Source: Calditerricola satsumensis
GTDB lineage: Bacteria > Bacillota > Bacilli > Calditerricolales > Calditerricolaceae
Assembly: GCF_014646935.1 (NCBI RefSeq)
Contig: NZ_BMOF01000007.1
Coordinates: 1-63,512, forward strand
Direction: 5' to 3'
DNA length: 63,512 nucleotides
Within the stretch, counting starts at the first letter, position 1, and the number at the start of each line of letters is the position of its first letter. Below are positions 20,176 to 28,716 of the stretch, piece after piece. Under the pieces are notes generated by a model. The model did not search any database, was not told the origin of the DNA, and saw nothing but the letters and a program-made list of their open reading frames with translations. Both the position numbers and the translations under genes were made by a program.

Positions 20176-20724
20176 GTGGTCGACCCGCATTTGCTCCGCG
20201 ATGCCCGAGCGGGAAACCGGGAGGCGATGATCGAGCTGCTCCGGCAAATCGAAACACCGGTGTACCGGACGGCCTATTATTTGCTGGGCAATGAGCACGA
20301 TGCGCTGGACGTGACGCAGGAGGCGCTGTTGCGCGTGTTTATGAAATTGCACACGTATGAAGAAAAGGCCCACTTCCACACGTGGGTGCAGCGCATCGTC
20401 ACCAACCTGTGCATTGACCTGTACCGCCGCCGCCACGCCTACACCGCGTTGGAAGCGCTTGACGGGGCTCTGCCGGATGCGTCCCGCGTCGAGGACGAGG
20501 TAGAGCGCCGCGATCTGGCCGCCGACGTCAAAGCGGCCATCCACCGCCTCCCCCTTCACCAACGCACCGTCGTCATCCTCCGCTATCTGCAAGGCTTCTC
20601 CTATCAAGAGATTGCCGACGTGCTCAATCTCCCGCTCAACACGGTGAAATCCCACCTGTTTCGGGCTCGCCAGCAGTTGCAGGTGTGGCTTCAAGACCAC
20701 GTGAAGGGAGGGATCGGGGGATGA
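20176..20724 (+). CDS. ECF-type RNA polymerase sigma factor
   Basis: A 182-residue sigma-70 family protein with only regions 2 and 4. Region 2 shows the pattern DALDVTQEALLRVFMKLHTY and TWVQRIVTNLCIDLYRRR. Region 4 shows LPLHQRTVVILRYLQGFSYQEIADVL and LNTVKSHLFRARQQL. I prefer the GTG at 20176 because AGGAGG (20162-20167) is 8 nt upstream; a GTG at 20170 is too close. It overlaps the anti-sigma gene by ATGA. The group resembles sigma-W/SigV-like factors that respond to envelope stress; the target regulon is unknown. Confidence 0.9.
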   Translation: MVDPHLLRDARAGNREAMIELLRQIETPVYRTAYYLLGNEHDALDVTQEALLRVFMKLHTYEEKAHFHTWVQRIVTNLCIDLYRRRHAYTALEALDGALPDASRVEDEVERRDLAADVKAAIHRLPLHQRTVVILRYLQGFSYQEIADVLNLPLNTVKSHLFRARQQLQVWLQDHVKGGIGG

Positions 20725-21797
20725 ACTGCGACGAGGTGATGGAGGCGATGCAGCGGGACCTCGACGGGGACCTGACCGCCGAAGAGCGCCGGCGGATGCA
20801 GATCCATTTGCGCCACTGCCCGGACTGCGTGCCGCTGTATGCGCGCTTAAGGCGGCTTTCGTCACAGTTGGAAAACCTGCCAAAGGTGGAGCCGCCGTGT
20901 TCGCTTGTCGACGCGCTGCTCCCCCGCCTCGAAGCGATGCCGCTGCCGACGGCACAGAAGGCAGGACGTCGAGAGGCGGTGCGGCGGCGCCTGCTCCTGT
21001 GGACGGGCGGTGCCGTGGCGGTGGCGCTGCTCGGCGTGATGGCCGTGCTGGCCGACATGCGCGAGGGGAAGTTTGCCGTGCCGAAGGGCGACGGTGTTCG
21101 GGAAGCGGGGCAAGGGCGCGTCGGCCAGGCGGGGACCGTGCCCCAGTCGGATGTCGCGCCGCCGTCGGCCGCGGAGGTTCCCGTTTCGCCGGAGGAGCGG
21201 TTGGGAAAGCCCGGCGATGGGCGCGGGCAAAAAGCAGATCCCTCGCCGCGGAGGATGGCTTCCCCTGACGCGTCCCGCCCGCCCGTTTCGCCGCCGGGTG
21301 CATCGCGCGCGGCTGTGCCGTCGACCCCGGAGGCGTCGACCGGCAGCGGATTCGCCGGCGAGCCTGTCTCGCCGGCAGAACCGGGTCGCGCCACCGAACC
21401 GGTGCCGCCACGGCAGGAGGAGCCGGGCGCGGACCGTACCCTCGCCCTTGGCGTGCCGGATGGGCCGGACCACCCGATCGCGAATCCGGGCTTCCCGCAG
21501 GGGGGTGGGGAGACGGGCGCGTCCGTGGCGCCGCTTCCGTCGCCGGACGGCCAATGGCGGGCGGCGGTGGTGGCGGAAGGCGGGGCGAAGCGCGTGGTCG
21601 TGCACGACGCGGCGGGCGCCGCGCGGTTTCGCGGCCATGCCCTTTCCCCCGATGCGCGCGTCACGCTACAATGGGAGGGGAACGCGCTCGTCTACGACGT
21701 GGTGACGGCGCAGGATGGACGCGAAACGGCGGAGCGGTGGCGGGTAAACGTGGCCGCGGGGACGGAGGAGCGGCTCCCCGAACGGCCGCATCCGTAA
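20721..21797 (+). CDS. zinc-finger anti-sigma factor, membrane-anchored
   Basis: A 358-residue protein coupled to the upstream sigma gene. The N terminus is a ZAS domain with the H-x3-C-x2-C motif (HLRHCPDC). One transmembrane helix (LLLWTGGAVAVALLGVMAVLA, about residues 95-115) follows. The outer part has a long Pro/Ala/Gly-rich low-complexity spacer and a small C-terminal sensor-like domain (DGQWRAAVVAEGGAKRVVVHD). It should sequester the ECF sigma factor at the membrane until a signal releases it. The sensor domain has no family I recognise. Confidence 0.87.
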   Translation: MNCDEVMEAMQRDLDGDLTAEERRRMQIHLRHCPDCVPLYARLRRLSSQLENLPKVEPPCSLVDALLPRLEAMPLPTAQKAGRREAVRRRLLLWTGGAVAVALLGVMAVLADMREGKFAVPKGDGVREAGQGRVGQAGTVPQSDVAPPSAAEVPVSPEERLGKPGDGRGQKADPSPRRMASPDASRPPVSPPGASRAAVPSTPEASTGSGFAGEPVSPAEPGRATEPVPPRQEEPGADRTLALGVPDGPDHPIANPGFPQGGGETGASVAPLPSPDGQWRAAVVAEGGAKRVVVHDAAGAARFRGHALSPDARVTLQWEGNALVYDVVTAQDGRETAERWRVNVAAGTEERLPERPHP

Positions 21798-21849
21798 CCG
21801 ACGGCCAAGCGCCGCACCCGGCGCCGTGCCGCGGACAGGGGGATGGATC

Positions 21850-22911
21850 ATGGTCACCCCGCAGGACATGATGCGGGAGCTTGATGCGGGACGCGTTCGG
21901 CCCGTTTACGTGCTGTACGGGGAAGAGCGCTACCTGATCGACGAAACGGCGCGCATGCTCGTCGAGCGGCTGGTGCCGCCGGATGACCGCGACCTCAACG
22001 TCGCCGTCTACGACTTGTCGGAAGTGCCCGTGCAGGTGGCCGTGGAGGACTGGTTGACGTTGCCGTTTTTCGGCCAGCGGCGCGTGGTCATCGGTACGCA
22101 CGCCCTCTTTTTGACGGCCGAGCGCCCGCCGAAAAAGGTGGAGCACGATCTCGACGCGCTGCTGGAGGCCCTCGCGGCACCGCCGTCCTTTTCCACCCTC
22201 GTGCTGACCGTGCCGGCGGCCAAGCTCGACGAGCGCAAGCGCGTGGTCAAGGCCTTGCGGGAGGCGGGTGTGGCGGTGGCGTTCCCGCCGCTCAAGGGGG
22301 CGGCGCTTTCCACCTGGCTCGTCACCCGCGCGCGCGACCTCGGGGTGACCCTCACCGCCGACGCGGCCGAAGAGCTGGTCCTGCGCGTGGGCGGTGAGCT
22401 CCCGTTTCTGGTCACGGAGCTGGAAAAGATGGCGCAGTACGTCGGTCCCGGTGGCACCATCACCACCGACGTGGTTCAGAACCTGGCCCCGCGCACCCTG
22501 GAGCAGGACGTCTTCGCCCTCGTCGACCGCATTTGCCGCGTCGACACGGCGGCGGCGTACCGCATGCTGCGGGATTTGTGGCTGCAGCAGGAGGAGCCGG
22601 TGCGGATCCTCGCGCTCCTCGCCCGCCAGTTTCGGTTGATCCTGCAGGTCAAGACCTTGTCCGCCAAAGGGTATGGGTCGCAGCAGATCGCGCAGCGGTT
22701 GCGCGTGCATCCCTTTGCCGTCAAGAAAGCGGCGGAGCAGGGGCGGCGCTTTGCGGAAGAGACCCTGCTGGCGATTTTGGACGCGTTGGCCGAGGCCGAC
22801 TATCGCATGAAAGCGGGAGGGGTGGACAAGGAGCTGGCCGTGGAAGCATTTGTCGCCCGGCTGGCCCAATGGGTGCAGCGCGGGGCGCGCGAAGGGGGGA
22901 ATGAGCCATGA
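21850..22911 (+). CDS. holA: DNA polymerase III subunit delta
   Basis: A 353-residue clamp-loader delta subunit. The N-terminal segment VYVLYGEERYLIDET is the degenerate P-loop region typical of HolA. TLEQDVFALVDRICRVDTAAAYRMLRDL and the C-terminal helical collar (ILALLARQFRLILQVK) match the family. The ATG at 21850 has AGGGGG 7 nt upstream. It occupies the same slot as in Bacillus, between the comE genes and rpsT. The stop overlaps the next gene by ATGA. Confidence 0.93.
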   Translation: MVTPQDMMRELDAGRVRPVYVLYGEERYLIDETARMLVERLVPPDDRDLNVAVYDLSEVPVQVAVEDWLTLPFFGQRRVVIGTHALFLTAERPPKKVEHDLDALLEALAAPPSFSTLVLTVPAAKLDERKRVVKALREAGVAVAFPPLKGAALSTWLVTRARDLGVTLTADAAEELVLRVGGELPFLVTELEKMAQYVGPGGTITTDVVQNLAPRTLEQDVFALVDRICRVDTAAAYRMLRDLWLQQEEPVRILALLARQFRLILQVKTLSAKGYGSQQIAQRLRVHPFAVKKAAEQGRRFAEETLLAILDALAEADYRMKAGGVDKELAVEAFVARLAQWVQRGAREGGNEP

Positions 22912-23396
22912 TCGTGATCAGCGCGTGTTTGGCTGGCGTGAACTGCCGGTACGACCGCGGCCACAACCGGATCGCGGCCATTGAAGACCTGATCCGCGAG
23001 GGGAAGGCGCTGCCGGTGTGCCCGGAACAGCTCGGCGGCCTGCCGACGCCGCGCAACCCGGCGGAAATCGTCGGCGGCGACGGCGACGACGTGCTGGACG
23101 GGCGCGCGCGGGTGATCGACAACCAGGGGCGTGACGTGACGCAGGCCTTTGTCCAAGGGGCCTACCAGGCGCTGCGCATCGCCCAGGCCGCCGGGGCGCG
23201 CGTGGCGGTGCTGAAGGAATCGAGTCCCTCGTGTGGCAGTCACCGCATCTATGACGGCACGTTTCGGAAACAAAAAAAGCCGGGCCATGGCGTGACGGCC
23301 GCCCTTTTCCGGCGCCACGGCATCCGCGTCGTCTCGGAGGAGGAGTTTTTGGCGGCGCTGGAGGCCGGCCGGATAAAGGAACTCCTTGGCGAATAA
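22908..23396 (+). CDS. DUF523 protein (TudS-like)
   Basis: A 162-residue protein with the DUF523 pattern: SACLAGVNCRYD at the N terminus, LPVCPEQLGGLPTPR, and KESSPSCG. Conserved cysteines Cys7, Cys13, Cys38 and Cys109 could bind an iron-sulfur cluster. Some DUF523 proteins (TudS) use a [4Fe-4S] cluster to desulfurise thiouracil, but whether this one does is not shown. It overlaps holA by four bases and ends at a strong terminator. Confidence 0.85.
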   Translation: MIVISACLAGVNCRYDRGHNRIAAIEDLIREGKALPVCPEQLGGLPTPRNPAEIVGGDGDDVLDGRARVIDNQGRDVTQAFVQGAYQALRIAQAAGARVAVLKESSPSCGSHRIYDGTFRKQKKPGHGVTAALFRRHGIRVVSEEEFLAALEAGRIKELLGE

Positions 23397-23414
23397 ACGG
23401 CCGAGAAAAAGCAA

Positions 23415-23446
23415 AACGACCCTCAAGCGGGGTCGTTCGTTTTTTG
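23415..23446. terminator. bidirectional terminator between DUF523 gene and rpsT
   Basis: An 8-bp stem (23415-23422 with 23430-23437) is followed by CGTTTTTT on the plus strand. On the minus strand it is followed by TTGCTTTTT. It serves two convergent genes. Confidence 0.85.
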
Positions 23447-23478
23447 CCGCATCGCAAGGCGTTTTGGGTTGTTGATCC

Positions 23479-23775
23479 TTACGCCGACGCTTGTTCGACT
23501 TGCCCGTTTTGTTGCGCCACCTTGTTGAACTTCTGCATCAGCCGGGACTTCTTCCGCGCGGCCGCGTTTTTGTGAATGAGGCCTTTCGTCACCGCTTTGT
23601 CCAGCTTGCGGCACGCTTCCCGCAGGAGCGGCTCCGCCGCTTGCAGGTCGCCGGCTTCCAGCGCTTTGAGGTATTTCTTGATCGCCGTCTTCAGCGCCGA
23701 CTTTTGCGAAGCCCGCTGCATGCGGCGTTTTTCGTTTTGGCGCGCCCGCTTCATCGCCGACTTCGTGTTGGGCAT
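23479..23775 (-). CDS. rpsT: 30S ribosomal protein S20
   Basis: A 98-residue basic protein beginning PNTKSAMKRARQNEKRR and containing TKGLIHKNAAARKKSRL, the S20 signature. The start at 23775 (complement) follows a strong AGGAGGTGAAC site; longer in-frame extensions cross the promoter. It binds 16S rRNA and aids 30S assembly. It is transcribed opposite to its neighbours, as in Bacillus. Confidence 0.97.
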   Translation of the reverse strand: MPNTKSAMKRARQNEKRRMQRASQKSALKTAIKKYLKALEAGDLQAAEPLLREACRKLDKAVTKGLIHKNAAARKKSRLMQKFNKVAQQNGQVEQASA

Positions 23776-23822
23776 TCCGTTCACCTCCTGACGGCGGAGT
23801 GGTGTCCGAGACAACACGTCAT

Positions 23823-23851
23823 ATTCTACCACGATCCTCCGGGCAATGCAA
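23823..23851 (-). promoter_or_regulatory. sigma-A promoter of rpsT
   Basis: On the complement, TTGCAT (23846-23851) and TAGAAT (23823-23828) are spaced 17 bp, about 50 bp before the rpsT start. Confidence 0.75.
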
Positions 23852-23859
23852 CAACGGCG

Positions 23860-23889
23860 GAATAACGGAAAGTTCCGCCAAGCACCCTA
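23860..23889 (+). promoter_or_regulatory. candidate sigma-G promoter of gpr
   Basis: GAATA (23860-23864) and CACCCTA (23883-23889) are spaced 18 bp, close to the sigma-G pattern GMATR-N18-CATWMTA. They lie 30 bp before gpr, which is known as a forespore gene in Bacillus. Confidence 0.5.
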
Positions 23890-23918
23890 GAAAAGAGAAC
23901 GGCGAAAGGAGAGCGGCC

Positions 23919-25028
23919 ATGGAACATGACGTCATGCTGCCGGTCGCCGTGCGCACCGATTTGGCCCTGGAGGCGCATGATCAGGCCCGCGCCGCGCTGG
24001 GCGAGCCGGTGCCCGGCGTGACGACGGATACACAACAGGAGGACGGCATCACGGTGACGCGGGTGACGGTGACCGATGAGGCTGGCGCGCGGGCCATCGG
24101 CAAGCGGCCGGGCACGTACGTGACGCTCGAGGTGCCGGGGTTGCGCCAGCAAGACACGCCGCTGCGCCAACGCGTGGCCGAGCGCCTGGCGCGCGAACTG
24201 GAGGGGTTTTTCGATCGCCTCGGCCTTGGTCCGCAAAGCAGCGTATTGGTCATCGGGCTGGGCAACGCCCAGGTGACGCCGGACGCGCTGGGCCCGCTGG
24301 TGGTGGAAAACCTGCTCGTGACGCGCCACCTCTTTGAGCTGGCCCCGGAGCAGGTGGCGCGCGGATACCGCCCGGTCAGCGCCCTGGCCCCCGGGGTGCT
24401 CGGCAAGACGGGCATCGAGACGTCGGACATCGTGCTCGCCCTCTGCCACCACGTCAAGCCCGACGCCGTCATCGTCATCGACGCCCTCGCCGCGCGCGCG
24501 CTGGAGCGCGTCAACACCACCATCCAGATTGCCGACACGGGCATTCAGCCGGGGTCGGGGGTGGGCAACAAGCGCAAGCCCTTGGACCGCGAGGCGCTGG
24601 GCGTTCCGGTGCTGGCCATCGGGGTGCCCACCGTCGTCGACGCGGCCACCATCGCCTACGACGCCATCGACTACGTGTTGGCCCACTTGCGCGCGCAACT
24701 GGCCGAGGCCCGGGAAAACCGTCCGGCGCGGCGCCTGGTTCCTGGCGCCCGGCGTTATGCCCCCGATCCGCGGCGCATTCGCGCGGTGCGCGCGGAGCGG
24801 GATCCGGAAGTGGAAGCGTCCTTGTTCGGCGCCGTCGGGGCACTGTCGCCGGAGGAGAAGCGCGCCCTCATCGCCGAGGTGCTCCAGCCGCTCGGGCAAA
24901 ACCTGATCGTGACGCCAAAGGAAGTGGACGCCTTTGTCGGCGGGATGGCCAACATCCTCGCCACAGGGCTAAACATGGCCCTGCACGAGGCGGTGGACGG
25001 CACCAACGCGGCGGCGTACACGTTCTGA
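23919..25028 (+). CDS. gpr: germination protease GPR
   Basis: A 369-residue endopeptidase that degrades small acid-soluble spore proteins at germination. The family core VLVIGLGNAQVTPDALGPLVVENLLVTRHLFEL, the HHVKPDAVIVIDALAA segment and IGVPTVVDAATI are all present, and the length is normal. The N terminus contains the propeptide region that is removed by autoprocessing. The ATG at 23919 follows GAAAGGAGAG. It forms a spore gene pair with spoIIP, as in Bacillus, and is direct evidence for endospore formation. Confidence 0.96.
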   Translation: MEHDVMLPVAVRTDLALEAHDQARAALGEPVPGVTTDTQQEDGITVTRVTVTDEAGARAIGKRPGTYVTLEVPGLRQQDTPLRQRVAERLARELEGFFDRLGLGPQSSVLVIGLGNAQVTPDALGPLVVENLLVTRHLFELAPEQVARGYRPVSALAPGVLGKTGIETSDIVLALCHHVKPDAVIVIDALAARALERVNTTIQIADTGIQPGSGVGNKRKPLDREALGVPVLAIGVPTVVDAATIAYDAIDYVLAHLRAQLAEARENRPARRLVPGARRYAPDPRRIRAVRAERDPEVEASLFGAVGALSPEEKRALIAEVLQPLGQNLIVTPKEVDAFVGGMANILATGLNMALHEAVDGTNAAAYTF

Positions 25029-25103
25029 ACGGTTTGTTCTGTTTCCCCGGTCCGACGCATAGGATTGGGACAAGACCAGCCGGAAACCGGGGAGGGACAG
25101 GCT

Positions 25104-26330
25104 GTGCGACACCTTCGCTTTCGCGTCATCTCCGTCGCCGGCAACGGGCTGCGCGTGCAGCGGCACATGATGGGGCTGGCGATTGGCACGGCGGTGCTCT
25201 TTGTTCTGGCGGGAACCCTGGGGGTGCTGCAGGCGGATCGCGCGGTCGCGCCGTTAGGGGGCGGGTCTTCGGCCCTCTCTGGCGCGCAGCTTGTCCGGTG
25301 GATCGCGCCGGAGCTTTCCTATTGGTCGGCCCATGTACAAGCCTCCGACAACGGGAAGACGTGGGGCGGGAGCCTCTTGCACCTGCTCGTGGGCGTTGAC
25401 CCGTCACGACCGCGCACCTTTCTGTCGCGGGAACTGCCGGGGTATGCCCAGTTCGCCGGAGAAGAAGCGACGCTCTTGGCCGCAGGGGATGCGCAGTCGC
25501 CGGACGATGCGTCGGGGGATATTCCGTCGCAGGACGCAAGCGGCGCTCCCGGACCCGTTCCGACGCCGCCGGCACCGCCGCCCGATGGGCCGAAACCCTC
25601 GCCGTCCGAGCCGGATGCGTCGCCCGACGCCAAACCGGCGCTCACCACCGGCGGCCGCCGTGTGGTCTTCATCTACCACACCCATCCGCGCGAATCGTTT
25701 TTGCCCGAACTGCCCGGGAAAGACCACCCGAACAGCGCCATGGATGCCAAAGTCAACATCACCTTGGTGGGGCGCCATCTGGCCAAAGCCTTGAAGGCGC
25801 GCGGCATCGGCACGGTGGTCGACACGACGGACTTTACCGGCCAGCTCATGAAAGAGGGAAAACCCTATGCGCTGTCCTACGCCGTGTCGATCCAAAAGGT
25901 GAAGGAAGTGATGGCCGCCAATCGGGACATTACCTTTATCTTTGATCTGCACCGCGATTCGGTGGGGCGGGAGAAAACGACGCTGACGATGAACGGGAGA
26001 ACCTACGCCAAATTGTACTTCATCATCGGGAAAGGAAACCCCAACTGGGAGAAGAACCACGCCTTTGCCGAGCAGCTGCACAAGGCGATCAACGCGCGGT
26101 ATCCAGGCCTCTCGCGCGGCATCAAGCCCTTTGAGAAGACGCCGTGGCGCAATGGCGAGTACAACCAGCACGTGTCGCCGCGCGCCTTGACGGTGGAGAT
26201 CGGCGGCGTGGAAAACACCCTGGAAGAGTGTTACCGCACGGCGGAGCTCTTTGCCGACGTCATCGCCGATGTGTATTGGGACGCGGTGAAGGTGCAGGCG
26301 CCGGCGGAGAAAGGAGGGGCGGGCCGATGA
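25104..26330 (+). CDS. spoIIP: stage II sporulation protein P
   Basis: A 408-residue cell-wall amidase/endopeptidase acting with SpoIID and SpoIIM in engulfment. An N-terminal transmembrane anchor (about 25-45), a Pro/Asp-rich linker (about 130-180) and the C-terminal SpoIIP domain are visible. The domain has FIYHTHPRESF, then FDLHRDSVGRE and VEIGGVENTLEE, which contribute the His/Glu metal-site residues. The GTG at 25104 is preceded by GGGGAGGGA at 6 nt and is the best start. It overlaps yqxA by four bases. Confidence 0.95.
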   Translation: MRHLRFRVISVAGNGLRVQRHMMGLAIGTAVLFVLAGTLGVLQADRAVAPLGGGSSALSGAQLVRWIAPELSYWSAHVQASDNGKTWGGSLLHLLVGVDPSRPRTFLSRELPGYAQFAGEEATLLAAGDAQSPDDASGDIPSQDASGAPGPVPTPPAPPPDGPKPSPSEPDASPDAKPALTTGGRRVVFIYHTHPRESFLPELPGKDHPNSAMDAKVNITLVGRHLAKALKARGIGTVVDTTDFTGQLMKEGKPYALSYAVSIQKVKEVMAANRDITFIFDLHRDSVGREKTTLTMNGRTYAKLYFIIGKGNPNWEKNHAFAEQLHKAINARYPGLSRGIKPFEKTPWRNGEYNQHVSPRALTVEIGGVENTLEECYRTAELFADVIADVYWDAVKVQAPAEKGGAGR

Positions 26331-26689
26331 TCGGCGGTGTGGCCCGCTTTGTCGGGGCGTTTGTGGCCGTGGCCACGGTGCTGGTGGTCGGCATTTTGCT
26401 CGGGGTGAACGCGGTGGACAAGGGAATCCAGCGGGTGGAAGGCGGCGCCGACAAGGGCCTCAGCGGGCTGGCCATTACCCGCGTCGATGGCGACCGGGTG
26501 GAGCTGACGGTGATGGGCGAGCGCGTCACCCTTGACAAAGGACGGCTTCAGGAGGCCAAGCGGCCGGCGGTGGAGACGCCGCGCGCGGAGAGCCCCTTCC
26601 TGAGCCGGATGGGCAATGCGGTCGGCGAATGGGTGCGCGGCCTGACGCGCTCGGCCATCCAGTGGATGACCGAGCGGTTGGGTTCGTGA
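26327..26689 (+). CDS. yqxA: DUF3679 protein YqxA
   Basis: A 120-residue protein with one N-terminal membrane helix (FVGAFVAVATVLVVGILLGVN) and a short hydrophilic tail. It overlaps spoIIP (ATGA) and precedes lepA, the same position as yqxA in Bacillus. Its function is not known; co-transcription with spoIIP suggests a sporulation context. Confidence 0.8.
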   Translation: MIGGVARFVGAFVAVATVLVVGILLGVNAVDKGIQRVEGGADKGLSGLAITRVDGDRVELTVMGERVTLDKGRLQEAKRPAVETPRAESPFLSRMGNAVGEWVRGLTRSAIQWMTERLGS

Positions 26690-26709
26690 GGGTGGATCCG
26701 TTTTCGGAC

Positions 26710-26740
26710 AGGCCCCTGCGGGAAGCGTGGGGGCCTTTGC
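26710..26740 (+). terminator. terminator after yqxA
   Basis: AGGCCCC (26710-26716) pairs with GGGGCCT (26730-26736), followed by TTTGCG. It separates the sporulation genes from the lepA promoter. Confidence 0.65.
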
Positions 26741-26757
26741 GTTGGGGGTCTGTCCCG

Positions 26758-26786
26758 TTGTGGCGGGTGGTGCGCGGTGCTATAAT
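26758..26786 (+). promoter_or_regulatory. sigma-A promoter of lepA
   Basis: TTGTGG (26758-26763) and consensus TATAAT (26781-26786) are spaced 17 bp, 36 bp before the lepA start. Confidence 0.75.
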
Positions 26787-26821
26787 GAAAAGAGTGCACG
26801 CAAGACGCGGAGGGAAACGGG

Positions 26822-28648
26822 ATGGACCGTCGCAAGCGGCAGGAACGGATTCGCAATTTCTCCATCATTGCCCACATCGACCACGGAAAATCGACGCTGG
26901 CCGACCGGCTGCTCGAATACACCGGCGCCCTCGACGAGCGGGAGAGGGAAGACCAGTTCCTCGACCAGATGGAGCTGGAAAAGGAGCGCGGCATCACGAT
27001 CAAGCTGAACGCCGTGCGCCTGACGTACAAGGCGAAGGACGGGAACGAGTACATCCTGCACCTGATTGACACGCCGGGACACGTGGACTTTACGTACGAG
27101 GTGTCGCGGAGCCTGGCCGCCTGTGAAGGGGCGCTCCTCGTCGTCGACGCGTCGCAGGGCATCGAGGCCCAGACGCTGGCCAACGTCTACCTGGCCCTCG
27201 AAAACAACCTGGAGATCCTGCCGGTCATCAACAAGATCGACCTTCCCGCCGCCGATCCCGAGCGCGTGCGGCGGGAGATCGAGGAGATCATCGGCCTCGA
27301 CGCCAGCGACGCCGTCCTTGCCTCGGCGAAGGAAGGCATCGGCATCGAGGAGATCCTCGAGCAAATCGTGCACAAGATTCCCGCGCCCCAGGGCGATCCC
27401 GACGCGCCGCTCAAGGCCCTCATCTTCGATTCCTTATACGATCCGTACCGCGGCGTGATCGCCTACATCCGCGTGGTGGACGGCGTGATCCGACCGGGGA
27501 TGAAGATCAAGATGATGTCGACGGGCAAGGTGTTCGAGGTGACCGAGGTGGGGACCAATGCCCCCTTTGCCACGCCGGTCGACGAGCTGACCGTCGGCGA
27601 CGTGGGGTACTTTGCCGCCGGCATCAAGAGCGTGCGCGACACGCGCGTCGGCGACACCGTCACCTCGGCCGACAACCCGGCCGCCGAGCCCCTTCCCGGC
27701 TACCGCAAAGTCAACCCCATGGTGTTCTGCGGCATGTACCCGGTCGACTCCAGCGACTACAACGACCTGCGCGAAGCGCTGGAGAAGCTGCAGCTGAACG
27801 ACGCTGCGCTGCAGTTTGAGCCGGAGACGTCGCAGGCCCTCGGCTTTGGCTTCCGGTGCGGGTTTCTGGGCCTGTTGCACATGGAGATCATCCAGGAGCG
27901 CATCGAGCGGGAGTTCGGCGTCAACATCATCACCACCGCGCCGAGCGTGGTGTACAAGGTGTACAAGACCGACGGCACGGTGCTCGACATCGACAACCCG
28001 AGCAAGATGCCGGCGCCGCAGCACATCGACCGCATCGAGGAGCCGTACGTCCGGGCGACGATCCTCGTGCCGAACGACTACGTCGGCCCGATCATGGAAC
28101 TGTGCCAGAACAAGCGCGGGACGTTCGTGGACATGCAGTACCTCGACACCTCGCGCGTCCAGCTCGTCTACGAGCTCCCGCTGGCGGAGATCGTCTACGA
28201 CTTCTTCGACCAGCTCAAGTCGAGCTCGCGGGGTTACGCCTCCCTCGACTACGAGCTGATCGGGTACAAGCCGTCCAACCTCGTGAAGATGGACATCCTC
28301 ATCAACGGCGAGCCGGTGGACGCCCTGTCGGTGATCGTCCACCGCGACAGGGCGTACCACCGCGGCCGGCAGATCGTCGAAAAGCTGAAGGAGCTCATCC
28401 CGCGGCAGATGTTTGAAGTGCCGATCCAGGCGGCCATCGGCAGCAAGGTGATCGCCCGCGAGACGATCCGCGCCCTGCGCAAGAACGTGCTGGCCAAGTG
28501 CTACGGCGGCGACGTGACGCGCAAGCGCAAGCTGCTCGAAAAACAAAAGGAAGGGAAAAAGCGGATGAAGGCCATCGGCACGGTCGAAGTGCCCCAGGAG
28601 GCGTTTATGGCCGTGCTGCGCGTCGACGACGGTAACGGAAAGAAATGA
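26822..28648 (+). CDS. lepA: elongation factor 4 (LepA)
   Basis: A 608-residue ribosome-associated translational GTPase. The G1 motif [11 protein letters not shown]2 region ERGITIKL, G3 DTPGHVDF and G4 NKID are present, and the C-terminal domain with [22 protein letters not shown] is specific to LepA. The ATG at 26822 follows CGGAGGGAAACGGG. It is a single-gene unit bounded by its own promoter and a downstream hairpin. Confidence 0.98.
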   Translation: MDRRKRQERIRNFSIIAHIDHGKSTLADRLLEYTGALDEREREDQFLDQMELEKERGITIKLNAVRLTYKAKDGNEYILHLIDTPGHVDFTYEVSRSLAACEGALLVVDASQGIEAQTLANVYLALENNLEILPVINKIDLPAADPERVRREIEEIIGLDASDAVLASAKEGIGIEEILEQIVHKIPAPQGDPDAPLKALIFDSLYDPYRGVIAYIRVVDGVIRPGMKIKMMSTGKVFEVTEVGTNAPFATPVDELTVGDVGYFAAGIKSVRDTRVGDTVTSADNPAAEPLPGYRKVNPMVFCGMYPVDSSDYNDLREALEKLQLNDAALQFEPETSQALGFGFRCGFLGLLHMEIIQERIEREFGVNIITTAPSVVYKVYKTDGTVLDIDNPSKMPAPQHIDRIEEPYVRATILVPNDYVGPIMELCQNKRGTFVDMQYLDTSRVQLVYELPLAEIVYDFFDQLKSSSRGYASLDYELIGYKPSNLVKMDILINGEPVDALSVIVHRDRAYHRGRQIVEKLKELIPRQMFEVPIQAAIGSKVIARETIRALRKNVLAKCYGGDVTRKRKLLEKQKEGKKRMKAIGTVEVPQEAFMAVLRVDDGNGKK

Positions 28649-28670
28649 GCGATCCCATGCGAGCACGAGC

Positions 28671-28697
28671 GGCTCACCCGTAGCGGGTGGGCCGTTT
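28671..28697 (+). terminator. terminator after lepA
   Basis: A 10-bp stem (28671-28680 with 28684-28693, one G-U pair) and a 3-nt loop, followed by GTTT. The weak U tract may allow readthrough into hemW. Confidence 0.55.
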
Positions 28698-28716
28698 GCC
28701 AAAGGAGAGGGTACGG

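Noticed and set aside
18502-21411. A 969-codon open frame on the minus strand opposite comEC and the sigma/anti-sigma genes
   Set aside because: Low-complexity Arg/Pro/His translation with no domain; the plus-strand genes explain the region.
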